Shown here: piece by piece, positions 15,770 through 23,486 of the stretch
Layout: each line of letters opens with the position of its first letter
How positions within the stretch are numbered: position 1 is the stretch's first letter
NCBI RefSeq assembly: GCF_041365695.1
Contig: NZ_JBGFSJ010000007.1
Span: 62,001 to 126,000, forward strand
DNA length: 64,000 bases
Direction: 5' to 3'
Source: Rhodosalinus sp041365695
GTDB taxonomy: Bacteria > Pseudomonadota > Alphaproteobacteria > Rhodobacterales > Rhodobacteraceae
Notes under the pieces: model-generated
Told to the model about the DNA's origin: nothing
Databases searched by the model: none
The model's input: the letters and a program-made list of their open reading frames with translations, nothing else
Translations under genes and position numbers: made by a program

Positions 15770-16249
15770 TCAGAACGCCTCCGGCCGGGCCTCGCGCGCC
15801 ATGTGGTCGAGCACCGCATTGACGAAACCGGCCTCCTTGCCCTCGGGAAAGAAGGCACGCGCCAGTTCGACGTATTCCACGATGACGACCCTGGGCGGAG
15901 TGTCGGTCGCGACAAGCTCGGCTCCGGCCGCACGAAAGAGCGCGCGCAGCGTGGGATCGATGCGGGCGATCGGCCATTTGGCCACGAGCGCGCGGTCGGT
16001 CATCTGGTCGATCCGCGCCTGCCAGTTCACCGCCTGCTCGACCACGGCGCGGAAATGATCGGGATCGCCCTCCATCATCTCGTCGCCGTCGTAGACGGCG
16101 CCGAAGCGATGATCGAGGAATTCCCGGATCACCGATTCGGTGCCCTGCCCCGATGCTTCCATCTGGAAAAGCGCCTGCACCGCATGAAGGCGGGCGGTCG
16201 TTCTCATCTGGCGGGCCGTGGGGGCCCCGGGCGCGGTATCTGCGGTCAT
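15770..16249 (-). CDS. nusB: Transcription antitermination factor NusB
   Basis: NusB binds boxA RNA with NusE (ribosomal protein S10) in rRNA antitermination complexes. The 159-residue all-helical protein shows the family blocks ARLHAVQALFQMEASGQG near the N-terminus, the WPIARIDPTLRALFRAAGAE helix and the FVNAVLDHMARE C-terminal helix. The ATG overlaps the ribH stop by four bases, giving translational coupling within the riboflavin operon, a common arrangement in alphaproteobacteria. Confidence 0.95.
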   Translation of the reverse strand: MTADTAPGAPTARQMRTTARLHAVQALFQMEASGQGTESVIREFLDHRFGAVYDGDEMMEGDPDHFRAVVEQAVNWQARIDQMTDRALVAKWPIARIDPTLRALFRAAGAELVATDTPPRVVIVEYVELARAFFPEGKEAGFVNAVLDHMAREARPEAF

Positions 16250-16800
16250 GCCGTGGAGGAGCCTTCGCTGTCCTGACCGGCGATGCGGAATTCCTCGGAG
16301 GCGGGGCGAAAGCCCACCCCCTTGCGCCGGCCGCCCCAGTTACGGGCGAGGGCGATCAGATGCAAGGCCGCCGCGGCGGCGCCGCCGCCCTTGTTCTGTC
16401 CCTCAGCATCGGCGCGGACCTCGGCCTGCGCGCGGGTCTCGACGGTCAGGATCCCGTTGCCGATGCAGGCGCCCTGAAGCCCGAGCAGCATGAGCCCGCG
16501 GGAGCTGTCGTTGCATACCGTCTCGTAATGGCTCGTCTCGCCCCGGATCACGCAGCCCAGCGCGACGTAGCCGTCGAAATTCGACAACCGTTCGGCCATG
16601 CCGATGGCGGGCGGGATCTCGAGCGCGCCCGGCACCTCGATCAGGTCATGCGCGGCGCCCACGGCCTCGAGCTCCGCGCGCGCGCCGGCAATCAGCCCGT
16701 CGGCGATGTCGCGGTAGTAGGGCGCGACGACGAGCAGCAGCTTCACCGGGCGCTCGAACGTCGCGCGCGGCAGGGTATAATGCGTCTCCTGGCCTGCCAT
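16246..16800 (-). CDS. ribH: 6,7-dimethyl-8-ribityllumazine synthase
   Basis: RibH condenses 5-amino-6-ribitylamino-uracil with 3,4-dihydroxy-2-butanone 4-phosphate to give lumazine, the riboflavin precursor. The 184-residue protein contains VPGALEIPPAI (substrate pocket), VALGCVIRGETSHYE with the catalytic His, and GNGILTVETRAQAE. It has an extended C-terminus of about 20 residues after the core. Its start shares one base with the ribBX stop (TGATG) and its stop overlaps nusB, so the three genes form one coupled operon. Confidence 0.96.
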   Translation of the reverse strand: MAGQETHYTLPRATFERPVKLLLVVAPYYRDIADGLIAGARAELEAVGAAHDLIEVPGALEIPPAIGMAERLSNFDGYVALGCVIRGETSHYETVCNDSSRGLMLLGLQGACIGNGILTVETRAQAEVRADAEGQNKGGGAAAAALHLIALARNWGGRRKGVGFRPASEEFRIAGQDSEGSSTA

Positions 16801-17924
16801 CAGCCCTGCCCCCCGATCGCCCGCGTGCCGACGATCTCGAGCCCGTAGGCCTCGAGCCCCACCACACGCGGCGTTGGCGAATTGGTCAGAAGCTCCAGCT
16901 TCGACAGGCCGAGCGAGGACAGGATCTGCGCACCCAGCCCGTATTGCCGGAGCGTCCGCGGAGAGACGCCGTCCTGCGGCGTCATCTTCATCTCGGTGTC
17001 GCGCAGCAGCACCACGACGCCCCGGCCCTCGCGCGCGACGAGCTCCATGGCGCGGCCGAACTCGCCCACCCGGCCCTCGGGGCCCGCGCCCACCACGTCG
17101 AGCATCGCGTCGAGCGCGTGCATCCGCACGAGCACCGGCGCCTCGCCCGACACGTCGCCCTTGGTCAGCACGATATGCTCGTCGCCATGCGCCTCGTCGG
17201 TATAGACGCGCATCTGCCACTCGCCGCCGAAGACGGAGGTGATCGTGTCCTCGCGCACCACCCGCACAAGGTTGTCGTGCCGCCGCCGGTAGGCGATGAG
17301 ATCGGAGATCGTGCCGATCTTGAGCCCGTGGCGCTGCGCGAAGGCGATGAGCTCGGGCAGGCGCGCCATGCTGCCGTCCTCGTTCATGATCTCGCAGATC
17401 ACGCCCGAGGGATTGAGCCCGGCAAGTCGCGCCACGTCGACCGCCGCCTCGGTGTGGCCCGCGCGGACCAGAACGCCGCCCTCGCGGGCGCGCAGCGGGA
17501 AGACGTGGCCCGGCGTCGCGATATCCTCGGCGCCGCGCGTCGCGTCGGTCGCCACCGCGATGGTGCGCGCGCGGTCGGCCGCAGAGATGCCCGTCGTGAC
17601 CCCCTCGCGCGCCTCGATGGAGACGGTGAACGCCGTCTCGTGGCGCGACGAGTTCTGCTGCGACATCAGCGACAGGCCGAGCGCATCCACCCGGTCCGGC
17701 GTCAGCGCGAGGCAGATCAGGCCCCGGCCGTGCAGCGCCATGAAGTTGATCGCGTCCGGCGTCGCCATCTGCGCGGGGATCACGAGGTCGCCCTCGTTCT
17801 CCCGGTCCTCGTGGTCGACGAGGATGAACATGCGCCCGTTGCGCGCGTCGTCGATGATCTCCTCGATCGGAGAGATCGCGTCGCCCCACGCCTGTTCGAC
17901 CGGGCCGGGTCTTTCGTAAGTCAT
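16800..17924 (-). CDS. ribB: DHBP synthase fused to a degenerate GTP cyclohydrolase II domain (RibBX)
   Basis: The N-terminal domain (about 15-210) is 3,4-dihydroxy-2-butanone 4-phosphate synthase. DHEDRENEGDLV binds metal and substrate, and GHTEAAVDVARLAGL is the second conserved block. The C-terminal part (about 215-374) aligns with GTP cyclohydrolase II but lacks the zinc-binding Cys-x10-Cys-x-Cys motif: where relatives have SECLTGD and RCDCG, this protein reads RMHALDA and GPEGR, with no Cys. It should therefore make DHBP but not open GTP. Proteobacterial proteins of this type have been called RibBX. A separate GTP cyclohydrolase II must lie elsewhere. It is first in the operon with ribH and nusB. 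Confidence 0.93.
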   Translation of the reverse strand: MTYERPGPVEQAWGDAISPIEEIIDDARNGRMFILVDHEDRENEGDLVIPAQMATPDAINFMALHGRGLICLALTPDRVDALGLSLMSQQNSSRHETAFTVSIEAREGVTTGISAADRARTIAVATDATRGAEDIATPGHVFPLRAREGGVLVRAGHTEAAVDVARLAGLNPSGVICEIMNEDGSMARLPELIAFAQRHGLKIGTISDLIAYRRRHDNLVRVVREDTITSVFGGEWQMRVYTDEAHGDEHIVLTKGDVSGEAPVLVRMHALDAMLDVVGAGPEGRVGEFGRAMELVAREGRGVVVLLRDTEMKMTPQDGVSPRTLRQYGLGAQILSSLGLSKLELLTNSPTPRVVGLEAYGLEIVGTRAIGGQG

Positions 17925-18000
17925 GGGCAGCCTCCGTTCCTCGGGCCGGACTTAGTGGAGCCCCGGCGCCTTGACCAGAGCCAGCGCCGGGTGCCCGCTC

Positions 18001-18381
18001 TCAATCGAAGATGTCCTCGAGCACGTCGAACGCCTCTTCCAGCGCCTTTCTCATGAAGCCCTTGCGCTTCTTCCGGGCCTTCCGGGACGTCTTCTTCCGC
18101 CGCGGGCGGTCGTCGTGCCCGTCGCGCATCCGCTCCCAGTGGGCGGGCGGCGTCACGCCGCGGGCGCCCGGGCCGCGCGACGCGGGGCGCGGGGCCGCCC
18201 GGGCCGGCTGCGCGGGGCGGGCGCCCCGCGCCTCCACGGCATCCGCGCGCAGCATCTTCAGATCGTGCAGCGGCGCGCCGCAGGCCGCGCAGGACAGTTC
18301 ATGGCGGGTGTCGCCGCGCAGGACCAGCGCGGCCCGCGTTCCGCAATAGGTGCAGGTGGCGATCTTCGTGGCGTGCGGCAT
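18001..18381 (-). CDS. Small zinc-ribbon protein with basic tail
   Basis: The 126-residue protein starts with TCTYCGTRAAL and LSCAACGAPL, two Cys-x-x-Cys pairs about 20 residues apart that form a likely zinc ribbon. A Pro/Ala/Arg-rich linker follows, then a strongly basic stretch (RRKKTSRKARKKRKGF) and an acidic end (LEEAFDVLEDIFD). It could bind nucleic acid or another protein, but no family function is known to me. It lies 15 bp after rlmB on the same strand and may be co-transcribed. Confidence 0.8.
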   Translation of the reverse strand: MPHATKIATCTYCGTRAALVLRGDTRHELSCAACGAPLHDLKMLRADAVEARGARPAQPARAAPRPASRGPGARGVTPPAHWERMRDGHDDRPRRKKTSRKARKKRKGFMRKALEEAFDVLEDIFD

Positions 18382-18396
18382 CGGCCTCTCCCGGCG

Positions 18397-19176
18397 TCAC
18401 TCGGCTCGTGCTGCATATAGGGCGACCGCCGCCGCATTGGAGACGTTGAGCGATCCGAAAGGCCCCGCCGCGGGGATGCGCGCCAGCGCGTCGCACGTGG
18501 CGCGCGTGCGGGGACGCAGCCCCGGCCCCTCCGCCCCGAGCACGAGCGCCACCGGCAGGTCGCGATGCGCGGCGAGCGCCTCGCCCACCGTCACCTCGCC
18601 CCCGCCGTCGAGACCGATCACGGCGAAGCCCATTCCGCGCAGCTCTTCGAGCGAGTCCGCGAGGTTGCGCACCCGCAGGTAGGGCTGGCGCTCCAGCGCG
18701 CCGCTCGCGGACTTGGCCAGCGCGCCGGTCTCGGGCGCGGCATGGTGGCGCGGCGCGATCACCGCCGCCGCGCCGAACACCTCCGCCGAGCGCAGGATCG
18801 CGCCGGCGTTGTGCGGGTCGGTCACCCGGTCGAGCGCCACGATGCGCGCGGGCTGCGGCGCATCCGCGACCAGCGCGTCGAGCGGCCCCCAGTCGAGCGG
18901 TCGCACCTCGAGCGCCGCGCCCTGGTGCACCGCGCCGGGATCGAGCGGGGCGGAGAATTTTCGCGCGTCGCTGATCTCGGGCGTCATGCCGCTTTGCGCC
19001 ACCGCGTCGGCGAGGCGGTCGGCGGCGTTCTTCGTCAGCACGAGGCGCAGCCGCGCCCGGCGCGGGTTCCGGAGCGCGTCGCCCACCGCGTGGATCCCGA
19101 AAAGCCACAGCGTCTCCGCCGCCGCCGCGCGCCGCGCGCGCTCCTTCTCGACCACCCAGGTCGGCTTTTTCGCCAC
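18397..19176 (-). CDS. rlmB: 23S rRNA (guanosine-2'-O)-methyltransferase RlmB, SpoU family
   Basis: RlmB methylates the ribose of a peptidyltransferase-loop guanosine in 23S rRNA using S-adenosylmethionine. The 259-residue protein has the N-terminal substrate-binding domain (LFGIHAVGDALRNPRR) and a SPOUT knot domain with DPHNAGAILRSAEVFGA, LVLGAEGPGL and PFGSLNVSNAAAVALY, the three SpoU motifs. The GTG at 19176 is chosen because GGGGAGG lies nine bases upstream; an in-frame TTG 21 bases earlier overlaps that site. tRNA-Tyr lies upstream on the other strand. Confidence 0.94.
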   Translation of the reverse strand: MAKKPTWVVEKERARRAAAAETLWLFGIHAVGDALRNPRRARLRLVLTKNAADRLADAVAQSGMTPEISDARKFSAPLDPGAVHQGAALEVRPLDWGPLDALVADAPQPARIVALDRVTDPHNAGAILRSAEVFGAAAVIAPRHHAAPETGALAKSASGALERQPYLRVRNLADSLEELRGMGFAVIGLDGGGEVTVGEALAAHRDLPVALVLGAEGPGLRPRTRATCDALARIPAAGPFGSLNVSNAAAVALYAARAE

Positions 19177-19265
19177 GCGTCGGACCCTCCCCTTCAAGCG
19201 GTGTCCGGCTTACGCGGCGGCGGCGCGCTTGCCAAGCCTCGACGCCGGGCGCACGCGATTTCCGG

Positions 19266-19293
19266 TTGACGCCTCATGGGCCAAAGGCTATCC
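19266..19293 (+). promoter_or_regulatory. Likely tRNA-Tyr promoter
   Basis: TTGACG (19266-19271) and CTATCC (19288-19293) are 16 bases apart, and the tRNA begins 32 bases further on. The -35 is good and the -10 weak. Confidence 0.45.
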
Positions 19294-19325
19294 CGCGCCG
19301 CACGCCGGAACGGCTTCCTGCGTAA

Positions 19326-19409
19326 GGGCGACGCGCTGCAAGGTGCGGCAGCGGACTGTAAATCCGCCGGGGAGACCCATGCCTGGTTCGATTCCAGGGT
19401 CGCCCACCA
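19326..19409 (+). tRNA. tRNA-Tyr (GUA)
   Basis: The acceptor GGGCGAC pairs with GTCGCCC, followed by discriminator A and an encoded CCA. The anticodon stem GCGGA/TCCGC encloses CTGTAAA with anticodon GTA. A long class II variable arm (CGGGGAGACCCATG region) and the T loop GGTTCGATTCC are present. Confidence 0.97.
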
Positions 19410-19454
19410 TTCATCCCGAGAATGAGGCTTGTCCGCTCGGCGGCGTCACGGGCG

Positions 19455-19961
19455 TCAGACGAGGCGGATGCTGGCCCAGCGGTCGCCTTGCTGGTCCCGG
19501 ATCTCCGCGCCGACCTCCGAGACGATCTTCATGATCGCCCTGTTGGACTGCGAGAAGAACAGATCCGCCGTCTCCACCCCCATCTCCCGCGCCGCCCGGA
19601 GCCCCGCGCGGAATAGCGTCCGGCCGAGGCCGCGATTCTGGTAGGCGTCATCGACCGAGAGGCCGATCTCGGCGTGGCCGTCGCCCAGGTCGTAAAGCTC
19701 CAGCACGGCGCGGACATCGCCGTCGAGCTCGATCCCGAGAACCCGGGCGGGCCGGGCGCGGTGCGCCTGCCGGTCCATCCAGCTGTCGCTTGCCGCCACC
19801 CGGAACCGCAACATCCGCGACAATGCGCCGAGCCTGCGGTAGTGGCGCGACAGGGTGTCCTGCGGCGCGGCCAGAGGCCCGCGCAGCAGCGAAGGGGTTG
19901 CAGGGATGTCGGCTGCCATGATGTGTCTTGCCAGGAATTCGGAAACGTCTGCCGAGGACAT
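19455..19961 (-). CDS. GNAT-family acetyltransferase
   Basis: The 168-residue protein has the GNAT fold: strands and helices before motif A, whose acetyl-CoA loop is DAYQNRGLGRTLFRAGL (Q-x-x-G-x-G/A type). ADLFFSQSNRAIMKIVSEVG follows as motif B. The sequence RFRVAASDSWMDRQAHRARP near residue 55 resembles GNAT domains that act on small molecules or proteins, but the substrate is not evident. The ATG at 19961 is preferred to an upstream in-frame start that adds 16 residues. It is oriented away from the next gene. Confidence 0.8.
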   Translation of the reverse strand: MSSADVSEFLARHIMAADIPATPSLLRGPLAAPQDTLSRHYRRLGALSRMLRFRVAASDSWMDRQAHRARPARVLGIELDGDVRAVLELYDLGDGHAEIGLSVDDAYQNRGLGRTLFRAGLRAAREMGVETADLFFSQSNRAIMKIVSEVGAEIRDQQGDRWASIRLV

Positions 19962-20089
19962 CGGTTCGCGGCCCGGCCCGGACAAGCGATCGCACCGCAA
20001 GCCCGCCATGCGTCACGCTCCGTGCCGCCGTGCCGTTGCGCCTGTGCGCCCGCCGCCTATAGTCGGGGCCGAGCTTGGAAGGGGCAGCC

Positions 20090-21091
20090 ATGGACGGGGC
20101 GCGCGCAGCGGAACCCTTCGACATCCTTGTCGTCGTCCAGGCCGGGCGGCTGCAATACGAGGCGGTGCTGTTCGCCGCGTCACTTCGCGCGATGAGTCCC
20201 GGCTTTGCGGGGCGCCTCTTTCTGGCGGAGCCGCAGCCCGGCCCGCTTTGGTCGCGCGACCCGAGGATCTCCGACGACGCCACCCGCGCCCTGCTGCGCG
20301 AACTCGGTGCGGAGTTCCTGCCCTTCGAAAGCCGGCATTTCGGGGATAGCTACCCCTACGGCAACAAGATCGAGGCGCTCGCCGCCCTGCCCGGCGACCG
20401 GCCCTTCGTCTTCTTCGACACCGACACGCTGGTGACGGGCGAACTCGCCGAGGTGCCCTTCGACTTCGACCGGCCGAGCGCGTCGCTGCGGCGCGAGGGC
20501 ACCTGGCCCAGGCTGGAGCTCTACGGGCCGGGCTACACGGATATCTGGCGTTCGCTCTACGACAAGTTCGGGCTGGATTTCGAAACGTCGCTGGACCTCA
20601 CCGAACCGGACGAGTTCTGGCGGCGCTATCTCTACTTCAACGCGGGCTTCTTCTATCACCGCGACGCCCATGCCTTCGGGCGGCGCTTTCTGGACTACGC
20701 GCTTGCGATCCGGGACGACCCGCCACCGGAACTGGTGTGCCAGAGCCTCGATCCCTGGCTGGACCAGGTGGCGCTGCCGCTCGTCATCCATTCCCTGGGC
20801 GGGGGGCGCGACACGCTGCCGCCGGGCTATCTCGACGGGCGGACGACCTGCCATTACCGGCTGCTGCCGCTACTCTACGCCCGCGAGGACGACCGCGTGG
20901 TTGAGGTTCTCGAACAGGTGGCCGCCCCCAACCGGATCAAGAAGGTGCTCAAGGGTCACGAGCCTGCCAAACGCCTGATCTTTCAGGGGCGAGGCCGGAA
21001 GTTACGCGCCCTTTTCGACCGCGACGCCCTGCCCCGGCGCGAGCAGGCGCTGCGCAACCGGATCAAGAAGGCCGGCTACTGGATGCGCTGA
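20090..21091 (+). CDS. GT-A-like putative glycosyltransferase
   Basis: The 333-residue cytoplasmic protein opens with FDILVVVQAGRLQYEAVLFA, a first Rossmann-like strand, and carries PFVFFDTDTLVTGEL with Asp-x-Asp at 110-112, typical of metal-dependent GT-A glycosyltransferases. A second block (RYLYFNAGFFYHRD) resembles the acceptor region of GT8-like enzymes. The C-terminus is basic and amphipathic (KKVLKGHEPAKRLIF). The ATG at 20090 has GGAAGGGG about six bases upstream; an in-frame TTG 15 bases earlier overlaps it. Donor and acceptor are unknown. No glycan cluster surrounds it. Confidence 0.7.
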   Translation: MDGARAAEPFDILVVVQAGRLQYEAVLFAASLRAMSPGFAGRLFLAEPQPGPLWSRDPRISDDATRALLRELGAEFLPFESRHFGDSYPYGNKIEALAALPGDRPFVFFDTDTLVTGELAEVPFDFDRPSASLRREGTWPRLELYGPGYTDIWRSLYDKFGLDFETSLDLTEPDEFWRRYLYFNAGFFYHRDAHAFGRRFLDYALAIRDDPPPELVCQSLDPWLDQVALPLVIHSLGGGRDTLPPGYLDGRTTCHYRLLPLLYAREDDRVVEVLEQVAAPNRIKKVLKGHEPAKRLIFQGRGRKLRALFDRDALPRREQALRNRIKKAGYWMR

Positions 21092-21114
21092 CGCAAGGGC
21101 GAAGGGGTTGCGCG

Positions 21115-21126
21115 GCGTATATACGC
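21115..21126. promoter_or_regulatory. Perfect 12-bp palindrome, candidate operator of the RHH-ParA pair
   Basis: GCGTAT followed by ATACGC is a perfect palindrome 40 bases before the RHH start. It fits inside the 17-base spacer of a weak candidate promoter (TTGCGC at 21108, TAGGCA at 21131). Ribbon-helix-helix proteins commonly bind such short symmetric sites to repress themselves. Confidence 0.5.
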
Positions 21127-21166
21127 AGGCTAGGCAAAAACGGCACCTAACGCCGCAAGGGATCCC

Positions 21167-21337
21167 ATGCCGAAGAAGAAGAAGGCCAAGGACGGGCAAC
21201 TCGTGATCCGGATCGCAAAGGACGATCGCGACGAGTTCATCCAGCTTTGCGACGAGATGGACAGTTCCGCCGCGCGGGAAATTCGCCTTTTCATCCGCGA
21301 TTTCGTCAAGCGCCACGGACAGGGCAAGGAAGGCTAG
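21167..21337 (+). CDS. Small ribbon-helix-helix protein upstream of parA-like gene
   Basis: This 56-residue protein starts MPKKKKAKDG, a basic N-terminal arm. The strand QLVIRIAK (11-18) has alternating residues as in the DNA-contacting ribbon of RHH dimers. Two helices follow, about 19-33 (DDRDEFIQLCDEMD) and 35-50 (SAAREIRLFIRDFVKRH). The frame is clean and ends five bases before the GTG of a ParA-like ATPase. Such pairing resembles type Ib partition systems, where an RHH protein binds the centromere and regulates expression. Whether it partitions DNA or positions a protein is unknown. Confidence 0.78.
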   Translation: MPKKKKAKDGQLVIRIAKDDRDEFIQLCDEMDSSAAREIRLFIRDFVKRHGQGKEG

Positions 21338-21341
21338 AGCG

Positions 21342-21971
21342 GTGCGCACCATCCTCGTGGCCAACCGCAAGGGCGGTGCCGGCAAGACGCTCCTGGCGAT
21401 CACCGTCGCCGCGGCGCTGGCGGCGCGGGGCGAGAGGGTGGCGCTGGCCGACGCCGATCCGCAGAAATCGGCGTTCCGGTGGCTGAAGCGCCGGCCGGAC
21501 GACGCCGCGCCCATCGCGCGGCTCGACTGGACGTCGCCCAAATCGCTCGGCAAAGCGCCCGGGAAGAAGGCCGGCTGGGTGGTGGTGGACGCGCCGGGCG
21601 GGCTCGACGGGGACGAGGCGCAGGATCTCGTGGCCCGGAGCCATCTTCTGCTGGTGCCGCTGATGCCGTCCTGGTTCGACGAGGACGCGACGAAGCGTTT
21701 CCTGCGGGATCTCCGCTCGATCAAGCGTGTCCGCAAGGGCCGCTTGGAAATCCACACCGTGGCCAATCGCGTGCGTCCGCGCGCTCGCGCCACGAGCGAG
21801 CTCGCCGTCTTCTGCGAGGAAATCGGCCAGATGCCGCTCGCCTGGATCACCGAGCGCGCGGCCTACGGCGACCTGGCCAGCCTGGGCCTGTCGATCTTCG
21901 ACCGCCGGCAGAAGCTTTACGCGCCGATGCGCGCGCAGTGGCAGCCCGTACTCGACGCGCTGGCGGACTGA
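21342..21971 (+). CDS. Short ParA/MinD-type ATPase
   Basis: The 209-residue P-loop ATPase has the deviant Walker A KGGAGKT at residues 10-16 with the ParA signature Lys10, DADPQKSA at 37-44 (switch I) and VVVDAPGG at 80-87 (Walker B). Its length and lack of an N-terminal helix-turn-helix match short type Ib ParA proteins. The GTG start at 21342 has AAGGAAGG upstream within the end of the RHH gene, four bases away. No parB-like gene or plasmid replication gene is present, so it is an orphan chromosomal ParA, perhaps a positioning ATPase. Confidence 0.88.
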   Translation: MRTILVANRKGGAGKTLLAITVAAALAARGERVALADADPQKSAFRWLKRRPDDAAPIARLDWTSPKSLGKAPGKKAGWVVVDAPGGLDGDEAQDLVARSHLLLVPLMPSWFDEDATKRFLRDLRSIKRVRKGRLEIHTVANRVRPRARATSELAVFCEEIGQMPLAWITERAAYGDLASLGLSIFDRRQKLYAPMRAQWQPVLDALAD

Positions 21972-22176
21972 CGCGCCGCAAGGAACGGGCGTTCCACCGC
22001 CCGGGGTCCGCCGCGCGCCGCCGTTCCCGGGACCGCGAGGCGCGCGGGCCGCGCGTCCGCGGACGCCGCCACGCGTCGCACGGCCGTCCTTTCCAGCCCC
22101 GCACCCGCCGGGGACGATTGAGCGGCGCGCGGAAAGCGCCTAAACCTCGGGGCGAATTTCACAGGGAGAGTGCCAG

Positions 22177-23469
22177 ATGACCGACGGGCCCAACTACGGC
22201 TTCGACACGCTGCAGATCCACGCGGGCAGCCGCCCCGACCCGGCGACCGGCGCCCGCCAGACCCCGATCTACCAGACCACGGCCTATGTCTTCCGCGACG
22301 CGGATCACGCCGCCGCGCTCTTCAACCTCCAGGAAGTGGGCTACATCTACTCGCGCCTCACCAACCCGACGGTCGCCGTCCTGCAGGAACGCATGGCGAC
22401 GCTCGAGGGCGGCGTGGGCGCGGTCTGCTGCTCCTCGGGGCACGCGGCGCAGATCATGGCGCTCTTCCCACTGATGGAGCCGGGGCGGAACATCGTCGTC
22501 TCCACCCGTCTCTACGGCGGCTCGGTGACGCAGTTCAGCCAGACGATCAGGCGCTTCGGGTGGTCCGCCCGCTTCGTCGATTTCGACGATTACGCCGCCA
22601 TCGAGGCCGCGATCGACGACGACACCCGCGCGATCTTCTGCGAATCGATCGCCAACCCGGGCGGCTACATCACCGACCTCGACGAGATCGCGAAGATCGC
22701 CGACGGGGCGGGCCTGCCGCTCATCGTCGACAACACCTCGGCGACGCCATATCTCTGCCGCCCGATCGAGCACGGCGCCACGCTCGTCGTGCACTCGATG
22801 ACCAAGTTCCTCACCGGCAACGGCACGGTCACGGGCGGCGTGGTGGTCGATTCGGGCCGGTTCGACTGGTCCGCCTCGGGCAAGTTCCCCTCCCTGTCGG
22901 ACCCCGAGCCCGCCTATCACGGCCTGAAGTTCCACGAGACGTTCGGGCCGCTCGCCTTCACCTTCCACGGGATCGCCGTGGGGCTGCGCGACCTCGGCAT
23001 GACGCTCAATCCGCAGGCCGCGCACTACACGCTCATGGGCATCGAGACGCTGTCGCTGCGCATGCGCAAGCACTGCGAGAACGCGATCGAGGTGGCGGGC
23101 TGGCTCGAGAAGCATCCGGCGGTGGCGCGTGTCACCTATGCCGGGCTGCCCTCCTCGCCCTACAACGATCGCGTGGCGCGGATCTGCCCCAGGGGCGCGG
23201 GCGGGCTCTTCACCGTGTCGCTCAAGGGCGGTTACGACGCCTGCGTGAAGCTTGTCGACGGGCTCGAGATCTTCAGCCACGTCGCCAACCTCGGCGACAC
23301 GCGCTCGCTTGTCATCCATTCGGCCTCGACCACCCACCGCCAGCTGACCCCGGAACAGCAGGTCGCGGCCGGAGCGGGGCCGGACGTGGTGCGGATCTCC
23401 ATCGGGATCGAGGACGCGGCCGACCTGATCGCCGACCTCGAGCAGGGCCTCGCGAAAGCGGCCGGCTGA
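22177..23469 (+). CDS. metY: O-acetylhomoserine sulfhydrylase
   Basis: This PLP enzyme makes homocysteine (or methionine from methanethiol) from O-acetylhomoserine and sulfide in the cytoplasm. The 430-residue protein fits the Cys/Met metabolism PLP family: GYIYSRLTNPTVAVLQERMA, CSSGHAAQIMA, DNTSATPYLCRPIEHGA and the cofactor Lys210 in HSMTKFLTGNGT. Its length, with the insertion around EPAYHGLKFHETFG, favours MetY over cystathionine gamma-synthase. GGGAGAG lies nine bases before the ATG. I looked for a SAM-II-type element in the 205-bp region upstream and did not find one. Confidence 0.93.
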   Translation: MTDGPNYGFDTLQIHAGSRPDPATGARQTPIYQTTAYVFRDADHAAALFNLQEVGYIYSRLTNPTVAVLQERMATLEGGVGAVCCSSGHAAQIMALFPLMEPGRNIVVSTRLYGGSVTQFSQTIRRFGWSARFVDFDDYAAIEAAIDDDTRAIFCESIANPGGYITDLDEIAKIADGAGLPLIVDNTSATPYLCRPIEHGATLVVHSMTKFLTGNGTVTGGVVVDSGRFDWSASGKFPSLSDPEPAYHGLKFHETFGPLAFTFHGIAVGLRDLGMTLNPQAAHYTLMGIETLSLRMRKHCENAIEVAGWLEKHPAVARVTYAGLPSSPYNDRVARICPRGAGGLFTVSLKGGYDACVKLVDGLEIFSHVANLGDTRSLVIHSASTTHRQLTPEQQVAAGAGPDVVRISIGIEDAADLIADLEQGLAKAAG

Positions 23470-23486
23470 ACCGGCCACGCGCGAAC

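Noticed and set aside
21115..21971. A plasmid or integrated element around the ParA gene
   Set aside because: No replication, mobilisation, integrase or transposase gene and no flanking repeats were found; the neighbours are core genes.
21972..22176. A SAM-II or other methionine riboswitch upstream of metY
   Set aside because: I looked for the conserved SAM-II core and the SAM/SAH core and could not align either; a covariance-model search would be decisive.
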